A DNA stretch of 6,305 bases from Thermoprotei archaeon ex4572_64 (GCA_002254895.1 NJDF01000019.1:1-6305); one strand, 5' to 3'. Positions 1 to 5,082 are shown, counted from the stretch's first letter. Translations and numbers: made by a program. The notes: generated from the letters alone by a model not told the origin.

Positions 1-54
1 AATCTCTCCCTCACACACCAATAAGTCACTAATTTAGTTTAGAAAGAAAGTTTC

Positions 55-68
55 ATATAAAACCTTCG
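55..68 (-). promoter_or_regulatory. Possible leftward promoter (BRE + TATA)
   Basis: Read on the minus strand this is CGAAGG followed by TTTTATAT, a purine-rich BRE-like element directly before a good archaeal TATA box. A transcript would start near position 30, and several minus-strand reading frames, for example from a GTG at 27-29, stay open to the left edge. It may therefore serve a gene, divergent from alba, that lies almost wholly outside the window. No product can be inferred. Confidence 0.35.
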
Positions 69-86
69 GCATATATTGTCAGTATC

Positions 87-102
87 AGCAATATTAATTG
101 CT
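87..102. repeat. Small inverted repeat, 6-bp arms and 4-nt loop
   Basis: AGCAAT and ATTGCT are perfect inverted arms around ATTA. The element lies between the possible leftward promoter and the alba promoter, so it could be a regulator site or a weak hairpin. It is short and AT-rich, so chance is a real possibility. Confidence 0.2.
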
Positions 103-193
103 AGAAAAGGTATTCTAAAACTATCAAAATAACTTTAAATATACTTACCGAGAACAGTCCTAAAGTTAAACTTCAAAATGATAAGACCTATTA

Positions 194-212
194 GGGTAAT
201 ATTTTTAAATAG
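194..212 (+). promoter_or_regulatory. alba promoter (TATA box)
   Basis: The T/A element TTTTTAAATA at 202-211, preceded by GGGTAA, is the best TATA candidate. Its centre lies about 37 nt before the alba ATG, which predicts a start near 231 and a leader of about 12 nt. A second TTTAAATATA at 134-143 could drive a longer leader but is less well placed. Confidence 0.55.
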
Positions 213-233
213 GTTGGAGAAGGAAGATGCAAC

Positions 234-238
234 GGTGA
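234..238 (+). promoter_or_regulatory. Shine-Dalgarno site of alba
   Basis: GGTGA is complementary to the 3' end of archaeal 16S rRNA and lies four bases before the ATG at 243. Most other genes here look leaderless, so alba seems to be the one with a classical ribosome binding site. It supports the ATG at 243 as the start. Confidence 0.5.
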
Positions 239-242
239 AAAT

Positions 243-524
243 ATGGCTAGTGCAGAAGCAACTATACTTGTTGGTAAGAAGCCAACAACTAACTATGTTA
301 TTGCTACTGTAATGCAGTTTAATGCTGGTAGTAAGAGAGTGATACTTAAGGCTAGAGGTGCAGCAATTGCTAGAGCAGTATCAACAGCAGTAATGGTAAG
401 AGATAGATTCCTTCCAAATCAGGTAAAGATAGCTGATGTGAAGTTAATAAGTGATAGAATAGGTGGACAAGCAGGAAAAGAAAGAACTGTAGCCGCTATA
501 GAGATAGTCTTAGAAAGAGCGTAG
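243..524 (+). CDS. albA: DNA/RNA-binding protein Alba (Sac10b family)
   Basis: Alba is an abundant dimeric archaeal chromatin protein that coats DNA and also binds RNA. The 93-residue product matches the usual length of about 90-100. It opens with the diagnostic LVGKKP motif (residues 9-14). Lys12/Lys13 are equivalent to Lys16/Lys17 of Sulfolobus Alba, where Lys16 is the reported acetylation site that modulates DNA affinity. KARGAAIARAV (36-46) matches the conserved KARG helix, and the RFLP motif carries Phe56, equivalent to the dimer-dimer contact Phe60 of Sulfolobus Alba1. The basic beta-hairpin region lies near 70-82 (DRIGGQAGKER) and the protein ends in the conserved IEIVLE strand. The ATG has GGTGA just upstream. 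The gene is probably monocistronic. An acetyltransferase gene of the type reported to act on Alba lies 3.2 kb downstream. The family assignment is very secure; paralogue numbering (Alba1 or Alba2) is not decided, though Phe56 favours Alba1. Confidence 0.97.
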   Translation: MASAEATILVGKKPTTNYVIATVMQFNAGSKRVILKARGAAIARAVSTAVMVRDRFLPNQVKIADVKLISDRIGGQAGKERTVAAIEIVLERA

Positions 525-573
525 ATTGAAGCGTAGTAGAAGAGAACTTAAAAGAGATAGAAATGTTTTAAAC

Positions 574-579
574 TTTTTT
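574..579 (+). terminator. T-run terminator after alba
   Basis: A TTTTTT run followed by C lies about 50 nt after the alba stop, in line with intrinsic archaeal termination at U-runs without a hairpin. It precedes the promoter of the next gene, so alba and the 684 gene are likely separate units. Confidence 0.45.
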
Positions 580-622
580 CCTGAATAGCACCTAAAGCCA
601 ATAACGATATCTCACCTCACAA

Positions 623-645
623 CTTATTCAACAATTCTCAATAAG
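623..645. repeat. Imperfect inverted repeat beside the promoter of the 684 gene
   Basis: CTTATT and AATAAG are 6-bp arms around an 11-nt spacer, extendable by AA/TT with one bulged G. The right arm abuts the TATA box at 647. An operator overlapping the BRE would look like this, but the arms are short. Confidence 0.25.
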
Positions 646-656
646 GTTAATAAATA
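643..656 (+). promoter_or_regulatory. Promoter of the unknown gene at 684
   Basis: AAGG followed by TTAATAAATA (647-656) gives a BRE-like and TATA-like pair. Its centre is about 32 nt before ATG 684, predicting transcription from about 678. That lies after the possible TTG start at 675, so the promoter argues for initiation at ATG 684 or 687 with a leader of only a few bases. Confidence 0.5.
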
Positions 657-683
657 TGTTAAGTAAGTCTTAGTTTGATAAAA

Positions 684-1031
684 ATGATGAGCATTAAGGG
701 ATATATTTCAAGTAAAACTGTTGTCTACGATCCACTAGGCAATAAGTTAATTAAACTTGACATTGTTGAGGAGAAAGAGGTACCGGGACCCGTGGTTACA
801 GGTTCTGACGAGGTTGCCAGAATTGCTAGAGAAGTTGTTCCACTAGTACATCAATTACTACGCTCCATGCCAATAACGGGACCGCTATTTAGTGGTAAAG
901 TTCCTATACCTAGAGTTACCATATGGTTAAGCGAGGATGAAATTGAAAATTTGGGAAAAGTTGATGTAGGAGATTACGTTGAGATTAAATTAAGTAATGG
1001 AAAGATAGAGATAGTTAAGCAAGAATTTTAG
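684..1031 (+). CDS. Conserved-looking small protein of unknown function
   Basis: I do not recognise a family with confidence. From ATG 684 the product is 115 residues (114 from ATG 687). The frame can be extended to a TTG at 675, but that lies upstream of the expected transcription start. There is no signal peptide or membrane segment. The N-terminus (about 1-35) reads as beta strands, with the pattern YISSKTVVYDPLGNKL. An ExPGPVVTGSDE stretch and a helix of about 20 residues (VARIAREVVPLVHQLL) follow, then a Gly/Pro linker (PITGPLFSGKVPIPR). A terminal part reads ITIWLSEDE-like, then VGDYVEIKLSNGKIEIV, again strand-rich. That last part looks like a small beta-barrel or ligand-binding module. 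It overlaps rpo6 by 17 bp tail-to-tail. I considered arcadin-1, a small protein from crenarchaeal actin clusters with a broadly similar size, but nothing nearby supports it. Coding status is likely because of its own promoter, balanced composition and position. Confidence 0.8.
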   Translation: MMSIKGYISSKTVVYDPLGNKLIKLDIVEEKEVPGPVVTGSDEVARIAREVVPLVHQLLRSMPITGPLFSGKVPIPRVTIWLSEDEIENLGKVDVGDYVEIKLSNGKIEIVKQEF

Positions 1032-1377
1032 ATGTAAAAATTTCATACTTTGTCAATAACTCCTTAACAGAAACTTCAACTTTCTTACCGTTAGGTAAAG
1101 TTCTAATTACAATTATTGGTAACTTTCCTTCTTTAAGCTCTTGAAGAGCTATAATTACTGGATCTTTGGAGTCTAACTTACTAGTATCCACTAGTGGTTT
1201 TGCACCATTAGCTAACTGTTTAGCTCTGGCAGCTACGATTCTAGCAATCTCGTATTTAGTGAGTCTTGGTGGGTAAGGTGCTTTTCTACTCTTCAAATCT
1301 TCAATTAGCTTAACAATTTGTGACAATCTATCTTCAACTACTTGAACTTCTTTTTCTAAAACTTCCCGAGAAGACAT
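1015..1377 (-). CDS. rpo6: DNA-directed RNA polymerase subunit Rpo6 (RpoK; RPB6/omega homologue)
   Basis: Rpo6 is the small RNA polymerase subunit that clamps the largest subunit and aids assembly; it is homologous to bacterial omega and eukaryotic RPB6. The conserved core runs from residue 39, with LTKYEIARIVAARAKQLANG (39-58) followed by AKPLV. It continues through the signature DPVIIALQELKEGKLPIIVI (72-91) and RTLPNG (92-97). The total length is 120 residues, longer than many archaeal homologues (roughly 60-95). The excess is an N-terminal segment (about 1-35) with hydrophobic heptad spacing (VLEKEVQVVEDRLSQIVKLI) that suggests a helix or short coiled coil, plus a short tail after 105. The start is ATG 1377, with a TATA box about 29 nt upstream and no Shine-Dalgarno, consistent with a leaderless mRNA. 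It lies 68 nt downstream of the thermosome gene on the same strand, so readthrough is possible. Its 3' end overlaps the convergent gene. Confidence 0.93.
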   Translation of the reverse strand: MSSREVLEKEVQVVEDRLSQIVKLIEDLKSRKAPYPPRLTKYEIARIVAARAKQLANGAKPLVDTSKLDSKDPVIIALQELKEGKLPIIVIRTLPNGKKVEVSVKELLTKYEIFTSKILA

Positions 1378-1393
1378 GGAGTAAAATTGATAG

Positions 1394-1434
1394 TTTTTAG
1401 AGTTTTTAAGAATTTTTAGGAGGTGAATATTTTT
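1394..1434. repeat. Four phased T5/A5 tracts upstream of rpo6
   Basis: TTTTT occurs at 1394-1398, 1403-1407, 1413-1417 and 1430-1434 on the plus strand, each followed by AG or AAG. The first three are spaced 9 and 10 bp apart, close to one helical turn, a pattern expected to bend DNA. The tract contains the rpo6 promoter. On the plus strand the T-runs could also stop antisense transcripts entering from the 684 gene. Confidence 0.5.
1401..1412 (-). promoter_or_regulatory. rpo6 promoter (TATA box)
   Basis: On the minus strand CTTAAAAACT is centred about 29 nt before the rpo6 ATG, which puts the transcription start at or within a few bases of the start codon. A weaker CTTAAAAATATT lies further upstream (1428-1437). 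Confidence 0.5.
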
Positions 1435-1445
1435 AAGACGTTAGA

Positions 1446-3101
1446 TTATTTCTTCTCTTCTTCCTCTTCCTTCTTAGGAATTCCTGTCTCTCTAGTTTTG
1501 CCTGAAGCCTTTGTTTGTCCTGCAGCTATTACATCATCGATTCTTAACACCATTATAGCAGCTTCAGTAGCTGACTTTATTACCTGCTTCTTAACTAGTA
1601 GTGGATCTAGAACGTTTAGTTCAGACATTCTCGTAATTTTACCTCCAAGAACGTCTATGCCTACATCAATTTCACCTGCATCATGTTTTCTTCTTAATTC
1701 AGCAAGTGCATCTACTGGGTCTAAACCAGCTGTTAAGGCTAGTATTGTCGGTATGTGCTCTAAAGCTTCTGCAAATTTGAGTACTGCAAGTTGTTCTTTA
1801 CCTGGTAACCTTCTACCCCACTCTCTAATCCTTCTAGCAATCTCTATCTCAAAAGCACCACCACCAGGAACTACCTTTGGCTCTCTATATAGGTCTCTAA
1901 CTACGTGAAGTCCATCCTGTATGCTTCTCTCAGCTTCATCAAGAATTCTATCAGCTGCACCTCTAACTAATATCGTTACTGCTCTTGGATTGGGACATTG
2001 CTCAATGAATATCATTTTCTCCTCACCAACTTTTCTCTCTTCGACAAGTCCAGCACTTCCTAAATCTTCTGGTTTAATATCTTTTAGGCTTGTAATTATC
2101 TTAGCACCTGTTGCTTTAGCTATCTTCTCAATATCACTTCTCTTAACTCTTCTAACACCCATAATGCCCTTCTTAGCTAGGTAGTGCTGTGCTATCTCAT
2201 CCATACCTTTCTGTGTAATTACTACGTTAGCACCAATCTGTACTAATCTATCTACATAGCTTCTAAGAATGTTCGCCTCCTCTTCAAGAAAGGCCCTTAT
2301 CTGTTGTGGTGACGTAACTGATATCTTAGATGACCATTCTGGCTTCTCAATCTCTAGTGGGCAGTCTAGTAGTGCTATCTTAGCATTAACAATTCTCTTA
2401 GGCATTCCTGGATGAACGACCTCCTTATCGAGAACTACACCCTTAATGAGTTGAGTTTCGAAGAGTGATTTTCCTTTCTTCTTCTCAATCTTGACCCAGT
2501 CAAGATCTAGGTTGAATTTTCCATTAATTGTTTCTGCAGCTGTTTGAGCTGCTTCTATACATAGCTTGGCTAGGTGGTCTCTAGCTTCAGCAACGACTTT
2601 ACTACTAAGTGCATTGGATGCAACTCTTAAAAGCTCTTCACTCTTTACTACATCTATTGGTTGTGCAATTTCATCAGCAATCTTTAAAGCAAACTCCATA
2701 GCCTTTTTGTAGCCATCGATGATGAGTGTTGGGTGAATACCTTCCTCAAGTAGTGGTTCTGCATACTCTAATAGTTTACTTGCAAGTACTACTGCTGTTG
2801 TTGTTCCATCACCAACTTCTACATCCATTGCTTTAGCAACTTCAACAAGAAGCTTAGCAGCTGGATGCTGTACTTCCATCTCTTTAAGAATGGTTGCGCC
2901 ATCACCTGTAATTGTTACATCTCCAAAAGCATCAATTAAGAGCTTATCCATACCTCTAGGTCCAAGACTTGTTGATAAGATTTCACCAATAACTTTAGCA
3001 GCCATTATGTTGTTTCTTCTCGCATCAGCACCTGTTGTTCTTTGTGAACCCTCCTTAAGTATGAGAACGGGAGCACCAGCTCTTTGTTGAGGCTGAGACA
3101 T
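1446..3101 (-). CDS. thsA: Thermosome subunit (group II chaperonin)
   Basis: The thermosome is the ATP-driven cytosolic double-ring chaperonin of archaea, related to eukaryotic CCT/TRiC. The product is 551 residues from ATG 3101, the usual length. The frame runs on to a TTG at 3179, but the extra 26 residues (MYFYTF...) are not family-like, and the TATA box lies between the two starts. Equatorial ATP-site motifs are LGPRGMDK (46-53), GDGAT (66-70) and VGDGTTT (96-102, with the metal-binding Asp98). SIQDGLHVVRD (393-403) holds Asp396, equivalent to catalytic Asp398 of GroEL, and VVPGGGAFE (410-418) follows. The intermediate and apical domains fill about 145-395, including the helical-protrusion region near 245-275. 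RIDDVI (520-525) is the typical late motif. The tail is a lysine/glutamate-rich stretch rather than Gly-Gly-Met repeats. All catalytic elements are intact. Crenarchaea often encode two or three paralogues; which one this is (alpha, beta or gamma) cannot be decided here, so the symbol is provisional. Confidence 0.97.
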   Translation of the reverse strand: MSQPQQRAGAPVLILKEGSQRTTGADARRNNIMAAKVIGEILSTSLGPRGMDKLLIDAFGDVTITGDGATILKEMEVQHPAAKLLVEVAKAMDVEVGDGTTTAVVLASKLLEYAEPLLEEGIHPTLIIDGYKKAMEFALKIADEIAQPIDVVKSEELLRVASNALSSKVVAEARDHLAKLCIEAAQTAAETINGKFNLDLDWVKIEKKKGKSLFETQLIKGVVLDKEVVHPGMPKRIVNAKIALLDCPLEIEKPEWSSKISVTSPQQIRAFLEEEANILRSYVDRLVQIGANVVITQKGMDEIAQHYLAKKGIMGVRRVKRSDIEKIAKATGAKIITSLKDIKPEDLGSAGLVEERKVGEEKMIFIEQCPNPRAVTILVRGAADRILDEAERSIQDGLHVVRDLYREPKVVPGGGAFEIEIARRIREWGRRLPGKEQLAVLKFAEALEHIPTILALTAGLDPVDALAELRRKHDAGEIDVGIDVLGGKITRMSELNVLDPLLVKKQVIKSATEAAIMVLRIDDVIAAGQTKASGKTRETGIPKKEEEEEKK

Positions 3102-3124
3102 TAAGATGGGAAGCTTTGCACTTC

Positions 3125-3140
3125 TATAAAAACCTTTCTC
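3125..3140 (-). promoter_or_regulatory. Thermosome promoter (BRE + TATA)
   Basis: On the minus strand GAGAAAGG precedes TTTTTATA, a strong BRE/TATA pair centred about 27 nt before ATG 3101. Transcription should begin at or next to the start codon, giving a leaderless mRNA. This rules out the upstream TTG at 3179 as a normal start. Confidence 0.65.
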
Positions 3141-3150
3141 AACATACTTT

Positions 3151-3166
3151 AGAATACTATAAAAAG
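3151..3166 (+). promoter_or_regulatory. Signal peptidase promoter (TATA box)
   Basis: AGAATAC followed by TATAAAAAG lies on the plus strand with its centre about 27 nt before the GTG at 3189. That predicts a leaderless transcript and supports the GTG start. It is back-to-back with the thermosome promoter, the two TATA centres being about 34 bp apart. Confidence 0.6.
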
Positions 3167-3188
3167 TGTAGAAATACAATCTTGAATC

Positions 3189-3680
3189 GTGAAGATATCA
3201 GACATTATAGCATTAACGGTGCTGACCATACTCTTCATAGTTGTACTAGTATCACTTAAAGTAAGGACAGTAACACCATGGGCCGTAGTTGGAAGTTACA
3301 GTATGGAACCAGTACTTAGACTTGGAGATGTAGTAATCATTGGTAATGTTAATGATTGTGACCTACTTGGAAAAGTTATCATCTATAGAGGACCCATAAG
3401 TGAGTACATAGTTCATAGAGTTGTGAGAGTTCTAAATCCTAATGAATGTGTAGTAGTTACTAAGGGTGATGCAAATCCAAGAACTGATCCGTGGAGTGTA
3501 GATTCAGATAACATTATAGGTGTAGTCCTCGTATCTATACCATATGTTGGTTTAGTAAATCTCATCATAAAGTCTATCTTTATGAGTACAGGTTATGGTC
3601 CCTTACCTCTCATTCTCTTAATACTTGTTGGCATAACACTATACATAATCTTCACTATTCTTGAGAGAAACCTTAAATAA
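3189..3680 (+). CDS. Signal peptidase I, archaeal/ER type (Sec11/SipW-like)
   Basis: This membrane protease removes signal peptides from exported proteins on the outer face of the cytoplasmic membrane. The 163-residue product has an N-terminal membrane segment (about 5-24) and then the catalytic serine motif VVGSYSMEP with Ser38-Met39. LGDVVII (45-51) follows. YIVHRVVRV has His76, the histidine in place of the bacterial lysine, which marks the ER/archaeal branch. VVTKGDANPRTDPWSV (89-104) carries the conserved acidic residues Asp94 and Asp100. A second hydrophobic segment (about 138-158) suggests a C-terminal membrane anchor. The start is a GTG supported by a TATA box 27 nt upstream; no other nearby start fits. 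The gene is divergent from the thermosome gene, and its stop codon lies inside the TATA box of the next gene. The family is certain. Confidence 0.93.
   Translation: MKISDIIALTVLTILFIVVLVSLKVRTVTPWAVVGSYSMEPVLRLGDVVIIGNVNDCDLLGKVIIYRGPISEYIVHRVVRVLNPNECVVVTKGDANPRTDPWSVDSDNIIGVVLVSIPYVGLVNLIIKSIFMSTGYGPLPLILLILVGITLYIIFTILERNLK
3664..3680 (+). promoter_or_regulatory. Acetyltransferase promoter, overlapping the signal peptidase stop
   Basis: GAGAAACC followed by TTAAATAA (3673-3680) is a BRE/TATA pair centred about 25 nt before ATG 3702. Its last three bases are the TAA stop of the signal peptidase gene. The acetyltransferase is probably transcribed from here as a leaderless mRNA, with optional readthrough from upstream. 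Confidence 0.55.
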
Positions 3681-3701
3681 TACATTCAATGATTTAAAAC
3701 C

Positions 3702-4250
3702 ATGTACGCTATTCAAGAGATTACTAAAAGTATTGATGGTGAAGAATTGATAAGAAGTAGATCTGGTAAGGTATATATTTTAAGAGAATTTCGTGTTCAC
3801 GATTTAGCAAGTGTTGTACATATAAATAGAGCAGTACTTCCTGAAAATTATCCAGAATTCTTCTTCATGGAGCATCATGTAAATTTTCCTAAAGCCTTCA
3901 TTGTTGCAGAACTTGATGGTAAAGTTGTTGGTTACATAATGTCTAGAGTAGAGTTTGGATGGTCAAACTTTAAAAAGATGGTTCCTGTGAAGAAGGGACA
4001 TATAATATCTATTGGTGTGCTTCCCGAAGTTAGAAGAATAGGTATTGGCTATAACTTACTACTTAGAGCTTTAAGATCATTAAAACATCACTACGATGCA
4101 AGTGAAGTATATTTAGAAGTCAGAGTCTCAAACATGCCCGCGATCAATCTATACAAAAAACTTAACTTTCAAATCATAAACGTTATTAGAGGTTACTATC
4201 ATGATGGTGAGGATGCGTACCTAATGGCTAGAATCCTCGACGATCTTTAA
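3702..4250 (+). CDS. GNAT-family N-terminal acetyltransferase (RimI/Ard1/NatA-like)
   Basis: This enzyme is expected to transfer acetyl from acetyl-CoA to protein N-terminal amino groups in the cytoplasm. The product of 182 residues closely resembles Sulfolobus Ard1/NatA. Substrate-site residues are seen in LPENY (46-50, Glu48) and in KKGHIISIGV (97-106, His100). The acetyl-CoA pyrophosphate loop is RRIGIG (111-116, the RxxGxG pattern). YLEVRVSNMPAINLYKKLNF (137-156) contains Glu139, and GYYHDGEDAYLMA is the family's closing motif. His100 and Glu139 are 39 residues apart, the same spacing as the reported catalytic His88/Glu127 pair of the Sulfolobus enzyme. The first 25 or so residues are variable and somewhat longer than in the Sulfolobus protein. 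In Sulfolobus this activity is reported to have wide specificity and to include Alba, whose gene is also in this window. Confidence 0.93.
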   Translation: MYAIQEITKSIDGEELIRSRSGKVYILREFRVHDLASVVHINRAVLPENYPEFFFMEHHVNFPKAFIVAELDGKVVGYIMSRVEFGWSNFKKMVPVKKGHIISIGVLPEVRRIGIGYNLLLRALRSLKHHYDASEVYLEVRVSNMPAINLYKKLNFQIINVIRGYYHDGEDAYLMARILDDL

Positions 4251-4263
4251 CGTGAAGTAAAGG

Positions 4264-4285
4264 CTTTAAGGCTGTCTCTTTAAAG
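4264..4285 (+). promoter_or_regulatory. Promoter region of the gene at 4299 (two TATA-like elements)
   Basis: CTTTAAGG (4264-4271) is centred about 32 nt before ATG 4299 and would give a leader of about 5 nt. A second, better-formed CTTTAAAG (4278-4285) lies only 17 nt before the ATG and would start transcription inside the gene, so the first is preferred. The ATG overlaps the stop of a two-codon reading frame (ATG AAA TAATG) beginning at 4291. Confidence 0.35.
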
Positions 4286-4298
4286 TATTGATGAAATA

Positions 4299-4973
4299 AT
4301 GAGCACTAGTTACGAACTCTTTAAGAAGTGCATAGTTGATGATAAATATCTTCCAGATTACTTAATACAGGAACTTTACTCAAAAGCTAAGTTGTGTTCT
4401 AAGCTTAATCTTCACTGCATAGATACGCCAATAATAACTTCAAAGACTTTACCGACAAGTGATAAATTACTGATTAGAAAGTTTTGGAAGAGAATCAAGA
4501 AGTTTCTAAATGGTTATGAGAGGAGGTGGTTCTTCTTCGATAATAAACTCTCAAGATTTGCCATACTTTTAAGAGTAGTTAAGGGCAGTGTAAATATTGC
4601 AAAAAGTTACAGAATAGGTGTCACAAACGTAGATTGTGATTCAGTAGAGTGCGTAAGTGTCACGAATACTAATATGCTTTATGCATATCTTGAAGGTTAT
4701 GTAAATAGACTAAACTATATGCGTATAAACTTAGTGTACCTATTGAAAAAGCTCATAGATATTGGCGATGAGGAGTTAGTTAACAATCTTGTAAGACTTG
4801 TTCAAGAGTTGGTCAAATACTATAGAGGTGAAGCTGATTTTAGACAAGTAATGATTGATCTAAATGATGTCATTAATGGAATGATAACGTATAATGATGT
4901 GTTAAGAGATGTATTGCAGATAAATAGGTTAAGTGAGGTGAAGCTGTTCATAAAGCACATTAGAACTCTTTAA
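4299..4973 (+). CDS. Hypothetical protein, 224 residues, no recognised family
   Basis: I do not recognise this protein. It has no signal peptide or clear membrane segment. Its N-terminal half (about 1-125) is basic and mixed, with a Lys/Arg- and aromatic-rich patch (RKFWKRIKKFLNGYERRWFFF, about 60-80) that could contact nucleic acid or a membrane surface. There are five cysteines (11, 33, 40, 113, 118). Cys113 and Cys118 form a C-x4-C pair, and Cys33 and Cys40 are seven apart. The C-terminal half (about 126-224) looks almost wholly helical, with a long amphipathic stretch (YVNRLNYMRINLVYLLKKL) and leucine-rich repeats of hydrophobic spacing. Codon use matches its neighbours, so recent import is not indicated. 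It starts 48 nt after the acetyltransferase stop and ends 133 nt before the radical SAM gene, so a link with either is possible but unproven. It is probably a lineage-restricted real gene. Confidence 0.75.
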   Translation: MSTSYELFKKCIVDDKYLPDYLIQELYSKAKLCSKLNLHCIDTPIITSKTLPTSDKLLIRKFWKRIKKFLNGYERRWFFFDNKLSRFAILLRVVKGSVNIAKSYRIGVTNVDCDSVECVSVTNTNMLYAYLEGYVNRLNYMRINLVYLLKKLIDIGDEELVNNLVRLVQELVKYYRGEADFRQVMIDLNDVINGMITYNDVLRDVLQINRLSEVKLFIKHIRTL

Positions 4974-4997
4974 CAATTAACAATTACTCAATTAACA
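4974..4997 (+). repeat. Direct repeats after the 224-residue gene
   Basis: CAATTAACA occurs at 4974-4982 and again at 4989-4997, with starts 15 bp apart. The left copy also forms part of a tandem TAACAAT pair (4971-4984) that includes the stop codon. No T-run terminator is evident nearby. Confidence 0.5.
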
Positions 4998-5012
4998 GTA
5001 GACGATAATTAA

Positions 5013-5022
5013 ATTACGTAAT
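5013..5022. promoter_or_regulatory. Palindrome ATTACGTAAT, candidate operator
   Basis: This is a perfect 10-bp palindrome in the spacer before the radical SAM gene. A related ATTACGTTAG lies at 5060-5069, sharing seven bases and adjoining the proposed TATA box. Two related sites upstream of one promoter could bind a dimeric regulator. No factor can be named. Confidence 0.3.
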
Positions 5023-5071
5023 GCACATCAAGATACTTTAAGCAGTTAAGTAGCAGAACATTACGTTAGAA

Positions 5072-5082
5072 TTATTTAGAAT
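5072..5082 (+). promoter_or_regulatory. Radical SAM gene promoter (TATA-like)
   Basis: TTATTTAGAAT is centred about 30 nt before ATG 5107 and would give a leader of only a few bases. The match is weaker than at the thermosome or signal peptidase promoters. Confidence 0.4.

Noticed and set aside
178..312. 44-codon frame beginning at ATG 178 and overlapping alba out of frame
   Set aside because: It spans the alba promoter and start, shows no recognisable motif, and its second half is a leucine/glutamine-rich shadow of alba.
684..690. ATGATGA resembling the C box of an archaeal C/D guide RNA
   Set aside because: No D box (CTGA) or C'/D' pair at suitable spacing; it is better explained as the double ATG at the start of the coding region.
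1423..1908. Open frame on the plus strand opposite the thermosome 3' end (161 codons)
   Set aside because: It is the complement of a certain gene. The translation is serine/leucine-rich low-complexity sequence with no motif, and its GTG start lies within the AGGAGGTGA match rather than downstream of it.
1921..2184. Plus-strand frame inside the thermosome gene (87 codons)
   Set aside because: Shadow of the thermosome coding sequence; no promoter or family resemblance.
2890..3090. Plus-strand frame inside the thermosome 5' region (66 codons)
   Set aside because: Shadow of the strongly conserved ATP-site coding region on the other strand.
3102..3179. 26-residue N-terminal extension of the thermosome from a TTG
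   Set aside because: The BRE/TATA pair lies inside it, the residues are unlike chaperonin N-termini, and ATG 3101 gives the standard length.
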